DNA from: JBHEPS01 sp046261635
GTDB lineage: Bacteria; Acidobacteriota; Thermoanaerobaculia; Gp7-AA8
Reading direction: 5' to 3'
NCBI GenBank assembly: GCA_046261635.1
Contig: JBHEOL010000122.1
Coordinates: forward strand, 1-16,329
Length of the DNA stretch: 16,329 nt
Position numbers and translations under genes: made by a program. Of the stretch, positions 7,052-14,291 are shown in pieces. Positions within the stretch are counted from its first letter, which is position 1; each line of letters begins with the position of its first letter. The notes below the pieces were generated by a model that worked only from the letters and a program-made list of their open reading frames with translations, did no database searches and had not been told where the DNA came from.

Positions 7052-7761
7052 TCGAGATGGGGATGAGAGAGCAGCAGCCGACGGTGATCCTGGTAAATCC
7101 CTCGCGGGGAACGCTTCTGTTCGACCGGGCGCTTCTTCACAGCCCCCATTGGTCCGTTCAGATCGCTACCCGCGGGACGGAGGCCTGGCGGCTGACGCGA
7201 GAACTGCAGGCCCGTGCCGTCGTGTTCACCTTCGATCTCGACGACCTCGTGGCGCCCGAGCTGTGCAGGCTGATCCGTGAATACAACAAGACCCGGCGCG
7301 TCTCCCTGATGCTGATCGGGGACCGTAGCGAACCGGAGCAGGTCGACATATGCATGGCTGCGGGGTGCAACGAGCTGATCTACAGGCCGCTCCATGGGTC
7401 AGAGCTGGAACTGAAGATTCAAAGGCTGCTGGCGATTCCTCCCCGCAGGGAGGTCAAGACCCTGACCCGCATCGAGGTCGTGGAAAAAGAGGCATCCTCG
7501 ACGATGCTTGGTCACAGCGTGAACCTTTCATCGACCGGGATGCTGCTGCAGGTCGATGGAACGCTGCCGCCGGCGGCACGTCTCATGCTGCAGTTTTTTC
7601 TCGAGGATCCGGTTCTCCCGATCCGGGTTCGTTCGGAAGTGGTTCGGGCGGAGTTCACGGGCGGCACACCGCGTTATGGAGTTCGATTCATGGATCTGCC
7701 GAATGAACAGCGCTCGAGGATCGACAGCTTCGTCCGTCGGGCGCCGGAGGGCTTGGCGTGA
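7048..7761 (+). CDS. Receiver-like plus PilZ domain protein
   Basis: This 237-residue protein seems to join a degenerate response-regulator receiver fold to a PilZ domain. Residues about 11-128 have receiver-like periodicity, ending in CNELIYRPLHGSELELKIQRLL. However, the acidic pair expected after the first strand is replaced by NPSR (17-20), so phosphorylation is doubtful. Residues about 131-230 look like PilZ. NLSSTG (159-164) matches the NxSxxG part of the cyclic-di-GMP site, while the arginine motif reads RREVK (133-137), lacking the second Arg of RxxxR. Binding of the nucleotide may be weak or lost. The GTG start overlaps the previous stop as GTGA. ATG codons at 7057 and 7063 are alternatives, the latter preceded by GGGG. 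The gene overlaps the TPR gene downstream, suggesting a shared function. Confidence 0.72.
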   Translation: MIEMGMREQQPTVILVNPSRGTLLFDRALLHSPHWSVQIATRGTEAWRLTRELQARAVVFTFDLDDLVAPELCRLIREYNKTRRVSLMLIGDRSEPEQVDICMAAGCNELIYRPLHGSELELKIQRLLAIPPRREVKTLTRIEVVEKEASSTMLGHSVNLSSTGMLLQVDGTLPPAARLMLQFFLEDPVLPIRVRSEVVRAEFTGGTPRYGVRFMDLPNEQRSRIDSFVRRAPEGLA

Positions 7762-8285
7762 CGGATGTGGACCCGACGGAAGTGATGCGGAACGGGATCG
7801 AGGCGGTCCGAAAGCATGAATACCTTCTCGGGCTGACTCTCCTGGGGCAGGCATACAGTGGCCGCGGCGAACTGCCTGCGCCGGATGGGCTTTCCTTCTA
7901 CGGGCTCTGTATCGCGCTGGTGCAGAAGAAATTCAAGCCCGCGGTCGATCTCTGCAAGAAGGCGATCGAGCTTCAGTTCTATCACGGTGATCACTACGCG
8001 AACCTCGCCCGGGTCTACCTCGCGGCGGAGCACAGAAAAAAGGCCATCTCCACCGTTCATAAGGGGCTGAAAGTCGTCCCCGAGGACGAGAACCTGATCC
8101 AGCTTCGAAGAGAGCTCGGCGTGCGGCGCCCACCTCCCATTCCGTTTCTCTCGCGCGACAACCCACTGAACGTCGTCCTGGGGAGGAACCGTCACGCACG
8201 CGAGGCAGCCGCGAGAGAAGCGAAGAAGAAGGGCGCGAACGGGAAGAAGCCGGGTGGCGGGCCGCCTTCGCCGCCGGTCGCCTAG
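7758..8285 (+). CDS. Small TPR-repeat protein
   Basis: This 175-residue protein is mostly helical and tetratricopeptide-like. One repeat spans about residues 44-77 (GLSFYGLCIALVQKKF, then AVDLCKKAIEL) and a second about 78-111 (HYANLARVYLAAEHRKKAI, then KGLKVVPED). After the helices comes PPPIPFLSRDNPLN (125-138), then a Lys/Arg/Ala-rich tail and a Gly/Pro end. It has no signal peptide or membrane segment, so it is probably cytoplasmic. The GTG start overlaps the PilZ gene stop by four bases and is preceded by GGAGG at 7746-7750 with a 7-base spacer. TPR proteins usually mediate protein contacts; the partner is not evident, but the PilZ protein is the natural candidate. Confidence 0.75.
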   Translation: MTDVDPTEVMRNGIEAVRKHEYLLGLTLLGQAYSGRGELPAPDGLSFYGLCIALVQKKFKPAVDLCKKAIELQFYHGDHYANLARVYLAAEHRKKAISTVHKGLKVVPEDENLIQLRRELGVRRPPPIPFLSRDNPLNVVLGRNRHAREAAAREAKKKGANGKKPGGGPPSPPVA

Positions 8286-8299
8286 GTTCTCCCTCCCCC

Positions 8300-8312
8300 G
8301 GGGCTTTGCCCC
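8300..8312. terminator. Weak GC hairpin between convergent genes
   Basis: GGGGC-TTT-GCCCC forms a 5-bp stem in the 37-base gap between the TPR gene and the convergent glycosyltransferase gene. It runs into a nine-C tract (8309-8317). There is no U-tract on either strand, so it is at best a weak bidirectional terminator. Confidence 0.25.
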
Positions 8313-8322
8313 CCCCCGCGCC

Positions 8323-9006
8323 TCAGGAACGTTTACGGCGATAGAGCGCGGCGAGTGTTTCGGGAGAGGCTCCGAGTTTCCACCTGAAGACGATCCACCA
8401 GTTGATCGCCACTGTCTTCAGCACGCCGGTGGCGAGAAACCTCGATCCGCTCGTCTCCACGGTCGGAGCCAGGATGGACGTCCGCGTTTTGCGTTTCATC
8501 CGGACGGCCATCTCGTAGTCTTCCATCAGCGGATCCGGACGATAGCCGCCCGAAGAACGGTAAAGGGAAGCCTCGATCCACTGTGCCTGATCGCCCCATG
8601 GGCAGCGGGTGATGCGGGAGCGGAAGTTGATCAGGCGCTCGGCCACTCGCAGCGCGAGCGCCTCTTCCCGGAATCGGAGACGGAAGCCGCCGAAGCCAAT
8701 GCCCTCCCGAATGGCCTTCTCGATCGTCGATCCCGCTTCGGGGGGAAGGCGGGTGTCCACATGAAGAAAAGCCAACGCGTCACCTGTCGCGATCGCGGCG
8801 CCGGCGTTCAGCTGGCGGCCGCGGGTCCGCTCCCCTTCAACGACCGTGGCGCCGGCCTCGCGGGCAGCGGCGACCGTCTCGTCACCGCTTCCCCCGTCCG
8901 CCACGATCACCTCGGCCGCTCCCGCCTCGAAGGCCGAGCGAACCGCGGCCCGCACCTCCTGCTCGCCGTTCAGCGCCGGGATGATGACGGAGAGGCGGAA
9001 GGGCAC
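8323..9006 (-). CDS. Family 2 glycosyltransferase, TIGR04283-like
   Basis: This 227-residue GT-A fold glycosyltransferase begins LSVIIPALNGEQEV (5-18). ADGGSGDET (36-44) forms part of the nucleotide-sugar site and FLHVDTRLP (80-88) the metal-binding segment. GGFRLRF (106-112), CPWGDQAQW (135-143) and PLMEDYEM (159-166) follow. This series matches the rSAM/selenodomain-associated transferase 2 family (TIGR04283), cytosolic enzymes whose substrates are mostly unassigned. No membrane anchor is seen. It starts with GTG and is transcribed divergently from mobA across a 46-base gap. The usual TIGR04282 partner is absent here. Acceptor and donor cannot be read from the sequence. Confidence 0.82.
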   Translation of the reverse strand: MPFRLSVIIPALNGEQEVRAAVRSAFEAGAAEVIVADGGSGDETVAAAREAGATVVEGERTRGRQLNAGAAIATGDALAFLHVDTRLPPEAGSTIEKAIREGIGFGGFRLRFREEALALRVAERLINFRSRITRCPWGDQAQWIEASLYRSSGGYRPDPLMEDYEMAVRMKRKTRTSILAPTVETSGSRFLATGVLKTVAINWWIVFRWKLGASPETLAALYRRKRS

Positions 9007-9017
9007 GGCCCCGATGG

Positions 9018-9024
9018 TACTCTA
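9018..9024. promoter_or_regulatory. Overlapping divergent -10 candidates
   Basis: TACTCTA reads as TACTCT on the plus strand (29 bases before mobA) and as TAGAGT on the minus strand (12 bases before the glycosyltransferase GTG). Both fit TANNNT. In a 46-base divergent gap the two promoters would have to overlap almost completely. Neither has an obvious -35 box. Confidence 0.3.
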
Positions 9025-9052
9025 ACGGCGTGATCGTCCCGCGGGCTGACCG

Positions 9053-9646
9053 ATGAACTGTTATCTGCTGGTGGGTGGGATGTCGCGGCGGATGGGATCC
9101 TCGAAGGCGGAGATCGAGATCGGGGGACGCCGCTTTCTCGATCGCGTCAGTGACGCGGCCGCGGCCATTTTCGATTCACTCGTGGCGGTCCAGCGCCCGG
9201 GAGGAGATCCGATTCCCGGGATCCGGACGATCTTCGAGTGGGAACATGAATCGAGCGGCGCCATGTTCGGACTCCAGCGCGCGCTCGAGGATGGTGGTCC
9301 CAAACTCTGGCTGCTCGGCATCGATTATCCGCTCATCACTTCGCGGCTGCTCGGAGATCTGAGAGCCCGTTTCGAGCAGAGCAGCGAGCCGGTTCTCGTT
9401 CCGATGTCGGGCGGCCTCCCCCAGATGCTCTGTGGCGGATACTCGAACGCACTTCTCGAGACCGTGAACGACCGGATCGGGCGTGGAGAGTTGAGGATGC
9501 GCTCGCTCCTCGATCTGGGAGCCGAGATCGTGAGCGAACAGGATTGGAGGAGCTCCCACCCTGGCGAGCCGCTGCTGAACGTCAATGATCCGCTCACTCT
9601 CGAGCACGCGAGGAAAATCCATGAAGAAACTCACGCATATCGATGA
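9053..9646 (+). CDS. mobA: Molybdenum cofactor guanylyltransferase
   Basis: MobA attaches GMP to molybdenum cofactor to make the bis-guanylyl form used by DMSO-reductase family enzymes such as formate dehydrogenases and nitrate reductases. The 197-residue protein starts LLVGGMSRRMGSSKAEIEI (5-23), the nucleotidyltransferase signature with Lys18. It carries WLLGIDYPLI (86-95), with Asp91 as the probable metal ligand, and ends with LLNVNDPLTLEHA (174-186), the standard closing motif. Length is normal (E. coli MobA is about 194). No strong Shine-Dalgarno precedes the ATG. The last 26 bases overlap moaC, which supports the molybdenum assignment and cotranscription. Confidence 0.85.
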   Translation: MNCYLLVGGMSRRMGSSKAEIEIGGRRFLDRVSDAAAAIFDSLVAVQRPGGDPIPGIRTIFEWEHESSGAMFGLQRALEDGGPKLWLLGIDYPLITSRLLGDLRARFEQSSEPVLVPMSGGLPQMLCGGYSNALLETVNDRIGRGELRMRSLLDLGAEIVSEQDWRSSHPGEPLLNVNDPLTLEHARKIHEETHAYR

Positions 9647-10109
9647 CGAGGGAAGAGCCTCGATGGTGGACGTGGGCGGCAAGCCGGCGACGCGAAGAGA
9701 GGCCGTGGCGTCGGCCATGGTCGAGATGAGCAGGGAGACTCTCGACCTTGTTGCGCGGGCCGAACTGCCGAAAGGGGATGTCCTCGGCACCGCCCGCATC
9801 GCGGGAATTCTGGCCGCGAAGAAAACTGCGGATCTCATCCCGATGACCCACCCTCTGCAGCTCACGCATGTCGGGGTCGATTTCGAGATTGATCGTAACC
9901 GCGGAGCGATCCTGATCAGGGCCAGCGCGCGTTGCGAGGGAGCCACCGGCGTCGAGATCGAAGCGATGACCGCATGCGCCATTGCCGCCGTGACGATCTA
10001 CGACATGTGCAAGAGCGTGGAGAAGGGGATCGTCATCCGCGAGGTGCGGCTCGAGCAGAAGTCCGGCGGAAAAAGCGGGGATTGGAATCGTTCGGAGGAC
10101 GCGGAGTAG
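9621..10109 (+). CDS. moaC: Cyclic pyranopterin monophosphate synthase
   Basis: MoaC completes the first step of molybdenum cofactor synthesis, converting the MoaA product of GTP into cyclic pyranopterin monophosphate. The 162-residue protein matches E. coli MoaC at the same numbering through the active site: Lys51 in PKGDVLGTARIAG, His77 in MTHPLQL, Glu112 and Glu114 in GVEIEAMTA, Asp128 and Lys131 in YDMCKSVEKG, and Lys147 in QKSGGKSGDW. The ATG at 9621 lies inside the 3' end of mobA and has its own GAGGA at 9610-9614 with a 6-base spacer. moaA, moaD, moaE and moeA are not in the window. The gene is convergent with the next one, with only three bases between the stops. Confidence 0.96.
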   Translation: MKKLTHIDDEGRASMVDVGGKPATRREAVASAMVEMSRETLDLVARAELPKGDVLGTARIAGILAAKKTADLIPMTHPLQLTHVGVDFEIDRNRGAILIRASARCEGATGVEIEAMTACAIAAVTIYDMCKSVEKGIVIREVRLEQKSGGKSGDWNRSEDAE

Positions 10110-10112
10110 CGT

Positions 10113-11360
10113 TCAGAGCCCCTGGGGAGCCGGGGGAGGGGTCTCCGCCGGTGGCTCCTGCGGCGCCGGCGGCGGCGTTCCCGGGGATGTCACGGGCTCC
10201 TGTTCCGCTGCCGGAGGCGCCGGTGTCGGCGCCGGAGGGGGCTGCGTAGCGGAGGATGTTGCCCGTCGCGCCGGGTTCTGAACCCTCGCGGCACGCTCGG
10301 CGGCCTGCAACTGGACACGAATCGAGTTCAGGATCCGTTGGTCGGTCGCGATGGCCAGGGGCAGCAGATCCTGCATCGGGCCGAAGCTGCGAAAGACCAC
10401 CACGAAACGGTCGAGACGAAGCGCGATCGTGCGGCCCATATACCTGTCCTCGGCGGTCAGGTTGTCTTCCCCGAGGTTCGGGATCCGGTCGAGGAGCCTT
10501 CCGTTGTTGACGAAGAACGCGCGGTAGCGGTCAATGATCTCGGTCGCCACGTCCTTGCTGGGAGCCGGGATGATGGCTCCTTCGATCGGCTGTTCGTTCA
10601 CGAGGTAGTCGGCGGTGAACCCGCCCGCAAGATACGGCTGGCCGAACACCGGCCCCGCCGAGTAGCGCTCGGAGCGCTGGACGCGATTCTCGCTCGGGAG
10701 AAACTGAAACACGGCCGGGATGCCGGGTGCGGGCGGCATGCGTTCGACCACGGCCCGGACGAGCCCGATCAGTGCCTCGTCGGGCGTGTTGCTCGCGACG
10801 ACCCGAACATAGAAGGGGCCGCGCCAGACGTGGGCTGAGAACGGGCCGAGGAAGGCGTCGTTCGTCAGATCGAGAGGTTTCCGCGCCGAGCTCTTTCGCC
10901 CCGAGAAAGCGCCGAACGCCTTGACGAAGTCGGGGAAGCGATAGATCTCGACGGTTGCCCGCCCTTCGCCCTCGACCTGCTCGTACTGGCCGATGGTCGC
11001 GTCCTGAATTTCGTATTCGATGAAGGGTTCGGCCTGGCGGCCGATGTAGCTGCCGAGGTTCGCGCCCGGGTAAACGAGCGGGTCGCCACTCAGTCGCCAC
11101 CCCGGGGCTTCCTCGACCCTCGGCAAGTACTCCATCGCCGGGGAGTCGATCACTTCGAAGGAGCTGCCGCCCTCCCGGTCGGACGAGGCAGCCGCGGAAG
11201 CCGCCTCAACGGGGCGGCTCGGGGACGCCTCCCCGCACGCCGCGAGGGCCAACGCGCCCAACAGGGCAGCGGCCGGGTGGATGAGGCTAGCCCAGCGTCT
11301 CGAGGAAGCGGAGCGCCATCCGAACGCCGGTTCCGGTCGCTCCCCTCGGGTCACGCGCAT
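10113..11360 (-). CDS. Lipoprotein, DUF6599-like, with Pro/Ala-rich tail
   Basis: This 415-residue protein has the hydrophobic stretch AAALLGALALAAC ending in the probable lipidation site Cys42. The N-region is unusually long and contains SSRRWASL (19-26), a loose twin-arginine-like motif. The folded part (about 68-350) has EYLPRVEEAPGWRL (77-90), YPGANLGSYIGRQAE (97-111) and TVEIYRFPDFVKAFGAFS (136-153). These resemble what I recall of DUF6599 proteins, a family of unknown function. Residues about 365-415 are Pro/Ala/Thr-rich and probably disordered. No start codon exists between the end of pepA and the signal peptide core, so translation must begin inside pepA, at ATG 11360 or GTG 11354. 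The two genes overlap by about 70 bases and are probably cotranscribed from the pepA promoter. Confidence 0.75.
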   Translation of the reverse strand: MRVTRGERPEPAFGWRSASSRRWASLIHPAAALLGALALAACGEASPSRPVEAASAAASSDREGGSSFEVIDSPAMEYLPRVEEAPGWRLSGDPLVYPGANLGSYIGRQAEPFIEYEIQDATIGQYEQVEGEGRATVEIYRFPDFVKAFGAFSGRKSSARKPLDLTNDAFLGPFSAHVWRGPFYVRVVASNTPDEALIGLVRAVVERMPPAPGIPAVFQFLPSENRVQRSERYSAGPVFGQPYLAGGFTADYLVNEQPIEGAIIPAPSKDVATEIIDRYRAFFVNNGRLLDRIPNLGEDNLTAEDRYMGRTIALRLDRFVVVFRSFGPMQDLLPLAIATDQRILNSIRVQLQAAERAARVQNPARRATSSATQPPPAPTPAPPAAEQEPVTSPGTPPPAPQEPPAETPPPAPQGL

Positions 11361-12759
11361 TTTCGCTCTCCGTGTACGCCGTGCCGGCGATGTCCACGTG
11401 GGCCCACGAGGGGCATTGGACGAACTGCTTGAGGAAGAGCGCCGCGGTGACGGCTCCGCCCCATCGCCCGCCGGCGTTCTTCATGTCGGCCCATTCGCTT
11501 CGGATGTACTCCTTGTAATCGTCCCATTCTGGAAGTCGCCAGACCGGCTCACCGGCGCTCTCGGAAGCACTAATCAACAATTGAGCCAGCTCATCGTCAT
11601 TCGAGAAGAGCCCGGAGGCCTCGTGACCGAGGGCGACCACGCAGGCGCCGGTGAGGGTGGCGAAATCAATGAGGTGATCGGGTTTATAGCGAATCGAGTA
11701 GTGGAGGGCGTCACACAGGACCATGCGTCCCTCGGCGTCCGTGTTGACGATTTCCACGGTCTTGCCCGACATCGTCCGGATGATGTCGCCCGGCTTGTAA
11801 GCTTTTCCGCCCGGAAGGTTCTCGGTCGAGGGGATGAGGCCGATCACGTGGACGGGAAGCTCGAGCATCGCCACCGCGCGCAGAATTCCGAGCACCGTTC
11901 CGGCGCCCGACATGTCGAACTTCATCTCTTCCATTTTTTCGGCCGGTTTGATCGAGATCCCGCCCGAGTCGAACGTGATCCCCTTGCCGACGAAGCAAAC
12001 TATTTTTTTCGCTTTTCGGGGGGCCCATTCGAGGACGATGAATCTCGGCTCTTCGGCCGATCCCTGGTTGACGGCGAGAAGCCCCCCCATCCCGAGTTTC
12101 TCGATCTGCTTCCGGTCGTGAATCGTGCACTGAAGGCCGGCTTCCTTCGCCACTTCGCGAGCGCGCTCTCCGAGCCGGGCGGGCGTGATCTCGTTGCCGG
12201 GCGCATTGCCGAGGTCGCGCGCGAGACGCACGGAGTCGGCGATGACGCTGGCCTGATGCAGGATTCTCTTCGCGGCTTTGCCGTCGATCTCGCCGGTCGG
12301 AATCAGGGTGCATTTGATCTCGATCGTGCGCGCATCGTCGCGCGTTTTGAAGGCGAGGTAGCGGTAATCGGCATGGGCGAGCCGGTCGAGCATGAACAGC
12401 GCGGTCTCTTCGGCGTCGCTCCCGGGGAGAAGCCAGGGGGAGTAGAGGGCGATGGACGCGTCGCTGTTCCGCTGCGCGATGCGCGCGATGCCCTGAATTG
12501 CCGCCCGCGCAGTCCGCCGGTTGAATGAATCCGGCTTGCCGACGCCGACCAGGGTCAGCTTCTTCGGCTCTCCATCGAGAAGGATCGTGAGGCCCTCGTC
12601 CTGGCGGCCCGCAAAGCCGCTACGCGAGATGGCGGCGGCGATCTTCTTGTTCAGGCTCGATTCGAACGGGAAATCGGGGGTTTTCTCCCCCTCGGCGAGC
12701 AGGATGAAAAGGTTGTCGATTCTGGCGAATTTCGGGTCGCGGGAAAGGGAGATATTCAC
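11287..12759 (-). CDS. pepA: Leucyl aminopeptidase, M17 family
   Basis: This two-metal M17 aminopeptidase cleaves N-terminal residues from peptides in the cytoplasm, usually as a hexamer. In the 490-residue protein every active-site residue is offset by 11 from E. coli PepA. The metal ligands are Lys259 and Asp264 (VGKGITFDSGG), Asp282 (KFDMSGA), and Asp341 and Glu343 (NTDAEGR); the catalytic residues are Lys271 and Arg345. The GTG start at 12759 is chosen because GGAGG lies at 12768-12772 with an ideal 8-base spacer and residues MNISLSRD then begin the macro-like N-terminal domain. GTG at 12774 would remove that ribosome site. A longer frame to 13038 runs into the divergent regulator gene. 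Some PepA proteins also bind DNA; nothing here tests that. Confidence 0.95.
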   Translation of the reverse strand: MNISLSRDPKFARIDNLFILLAEGEKTPDFPFESSLNKKIAAAISRSGFAGRQDEGLTILLDGEPKKLTLVGVGKPDSFNRRTARAAIQGIARIAQRNSDASIALYSPWLLPGSDAEETALFMLDRLAHADYRYLAFKTRDDARTIEIKCTLIPTGEIDGKAAKRILHQASVIADSVRLARDLGNAPGNEITPARLGERAREVAKEAGLQCTIHDRKQIEKLGMGGLLAVNQGSAEEPRFIVLEWAPRKAKKIVCFVGKGITFDSGGISIKPAEKMEEMKFDMSGAGTVLGILRAVAMLELPVHVIGLIPSTENLPGGKAYKPGDIIRTMSGKTVEIVNTDAEGRMVLCDALHYSIRYKPDHLIDFATLTGACVVALGHEASGLFSNDDELAQLLISASESAGEPVWRLPEWDDYKEYIRSEWADMKNAGGRWGGAVTAALFLKQFVQCPSWAHVDIAGTAYTESENARDPRGATGTGVRMALRFLETLG

Positions 12760-12786
12760 GTCGCTGGCCTCCACTGAAACGGGCGC

Positions 12787-12792
12787 ATTGTA
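12787..12792 (-). promoter_or_regulatory. Candidate -10 box for pepA
   Basis: On the minus strand this reads TACAAT, five of six to consensus, 27 bases upstream of the chosen GTG. That would give a leader of about 20 bases containing the GGAGG at 12768-12772. No good -35 box is seen at 17 bases. Confidence 0.3.
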
Positions 12793-12829
12793 GCAGCGCG
12801 CCGTCCCCCGGAGGGAGGAGCGGAACGAA

Positions 12830-12866
12830 CTGGCGGGTTCCTTGCTCGAATCGTTCTGGCCGCCAG
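12830..12866. promoter_or_regulatory. Inverted repeat in the pepA/regulator divergent gap
   Basis: CTGGCGG (12830-12836) and CCGCCAG (12860-12866) are perfect 7-base inverted copies 23 bases apart. A second pair, GAACGA (12823-12828) and TCGTTC (12851-12856), interleaves with them. They lie just upstream of the TAGAAT box at 12872, where an operator or activator site would act. Short GC-rich repeats of this size can occur by chance. Confidence 0.3.
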
Positions 12867-12871
12867 ACGGA

Positions 12872-12877
12872 TAGAAT
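12872..12877 (+). promoter_or_regulatory. Candidate -10 box for the sigma-54 regulator gene
   Basis: TAGAAT lies 25 bases before the chosen ATG at 12903, giving a short leader with GGAGG at 12892-12896. An earlier in-frame ATG at 12876 overlaps this hexamer and would not be transcribed from it, which supports 12903 as the start. Confidence 0.35.
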
Positions 12878-12902
12878 GGAGGCAGAGAAGGGGAGGGACA
12901 GC

Positions 12903-14291
12903 ATGCCGGCACGGGTGCTCGTCGTGGATGACGAGTCGGCGATCCGGGAAGCCATCCGGATGACGCTGGAGTTCGAGGGATACCGGGTCGATGAGGCCCG
13001 GTCCGGTCAGGAAGGGCTGGATCGCGCGTCGAAAGCACCCTACGACACCATCCTGCTGGACATCAAGATGCCGGTCCTCGACGGGATCGAGGTTCTCGAG
13101 AACCTCAGGTCCCGCCACGTATCGAGTCCCGTGATCATGGTATCGGGGCACGGTGACGTGCAGACGGCGGTCGAATGCACGAAACGCGGAGCGTTCGACT
13201 TTCTCGAGAAACCGCTCAACCGCGACCGTCTGCTGCTCGCGGTGCGCAACGCCATCCGGCAGGGGCGACTCGAGGACGAGAATCAGGAGTATCGCGAGAA
13301 GGCGGAAAAGGAATATCAGATCGTCGGCGAGTCTCCGCCGATCCTGAGTCTGCGTGCGCAGATCGAGCGGGCCGCACCGACGAAGGCGACGGTCCTGATC
13401 CATGGTGAATCGGGATCGGGCAAGGAGCTGGTTGCCCGGCAGATTCACGGCCAGTCCTCGCGGTCTTCGATGCCGTTCGTGCAGGTCAACTGTGCGGCGA
13501 TCCCCGAAGAGCTGATCGAGTCGGAGCTGTTCGGTCACGAAAAGGGATCGTTCACCGGAGCGGTGAGGAAACAGATCGGCAAGTTCGTCGCCGCGGACAG
13601 CGGAACGATTTTTCTCGATGAGATTGCCGACATGTCGCTGCGGACCCAGGCGAAAGTGCTGCGGGTTCTCCAGGAGGGTGAGGTCGAGCCCGTGGGCGCG
13701 GCAATCATCGTCGAGGTCGACGTCAGGGTGATTGCGGCGACCAACAAGGATCTTCGCGAAGAAATCAAGGCTGGCCGGTTCCGGGAAGACCTCTACTATC
13801 GGCTGAATGTGATTCCGGTGACGACGCCCCCGCTGAGGGAGCGCCGCGAGGACATACCGCTGCTGGCGAATCACTTCGCCGTGCTGTTCTCGCAGGAGCA
13901 CAACTATCGGACGAGGACGTTCACGCCCCAGGCGATGAAGGCGCTGGCCGACGCACCATGGCGCGGGAACGTGAGAGAGCTGCGGAACCTGATCGAGAGG
14001 CTCGTGGTGATGACTCCGGGCGAGGCGATCGACGTCGGGGATCTGCCTGCAGACCTGTTCCGGGGGGCGGACGAGATCATCAGCTCGTCGATCCAGGCGG
14101 CGACGCTACAGGATTTCAAGGACCAGGCGGAGAAGGCGTTCATCCTTTCGAAGCTGCGCGAGAACGGATGGAACGTCTCCCGGACGGCGGAAGCGATCGA
14201 TACCCCGCGTTCGAATCTCTACAAGAAGATCGAGCAATACAGCATCAAGAGAGAATCGGGCGGAACTGGCGGAGGGCAGCCGGAGGAATGA
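12903..14291 (+). CDS. NtrX-like sigma-54 response regulator
   Basis: This 462-residue regulator has three parts. The receiver (1-120) has Asp9/Asp10, phosphoacceptor Asp53 in LLDIKMP, and Lys103. The sigma-54 AAA+ domain (about 138-370) has Walker A GESGSGKE (168-175), the GSFTGA loop (215-220, Ser in place of the usual Ala), Walker B IFLDEI (236-241) and the arginine-rich LRERREDIPLL. A Fis-type helix-turn-helix follows (about 412-446, NVSRTAEAIDTPRSNLYKKI). The receiver text (SGHGDVQTAVECTKRGAFDFLEKPL) and linker resemble NtrX more than NtrC. The start at 12903 has GGAGG six bases upstream. No histidine kinase gene is adjacent, so its partner is encoded elsewhere. The stop overlaps murI by four bases. 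Target genes are unknown. Confidence 0.9.
   Translation: MPARVLVVDDESAIREAIRMTLEFEGYRVDEARSGQEGLDRASKAPYDTILLDIKMPVLDGIEVLENLRSRHVSSPVIMVSGHGDVQTAVECTKRGAFDFLEKPLNRDRLLLAVRNAIRQGRLEDENQEYREKAEKEYQIVGESPPILSLRAQIERAAPTKATVLIHGESGSGKELVARQIHGQSSRSSMPFVQVNCAAIPEELIESELFGHEKGSFTGAVRKQIGKFVAADSGTIFLDEIADMSLRTQAKVLRVLQEGEVEPVGAAIIVEVDVRVIAATNKDLREEIKAGRFREDLYYRLNVIPVTTPPLRERREDIPLLANHFAVLFSQEHNYRTRTFTPQAMKALADAPWRGNVRELRNLIERLVVMTPGEAIDVGDLPADLFRGADEIISSSIQAATLQDFKDQAEKAFILSKLRENGWNVSRTAEAIDTPRSNLYKKIEQYSIKRESGGTGGGQPEE

Noticed and set aside
8309..8317. Nine-base C tract as a phase-variation tract
   Set aside because: It lies between two convergent stop codons, so a length change would alter neither frame nor promoter.
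9038..9045. CCCGCGGG palindrome before mobA
   Set aside because: Eight-base GC palindromes are expected by chance in DNA of this composition.
11281..12528. Long plus-strand reading frame (about 415 codons) antisense to pepA
   Set aside because: pepA on the other strand has every catalytic residue. The antisense translation is rich in Arg, Asp and His with no domain pattern, as expected for a shadow in GC-rich DNA.
12876..12902. Earlier ATG for the sigma-54 regulator
   Set aside because: It adds nine residues absent from receiver domains, overlaps the probable -10 box and lacks a ribosome site, whereas 12903 has GGAGG at six bases.
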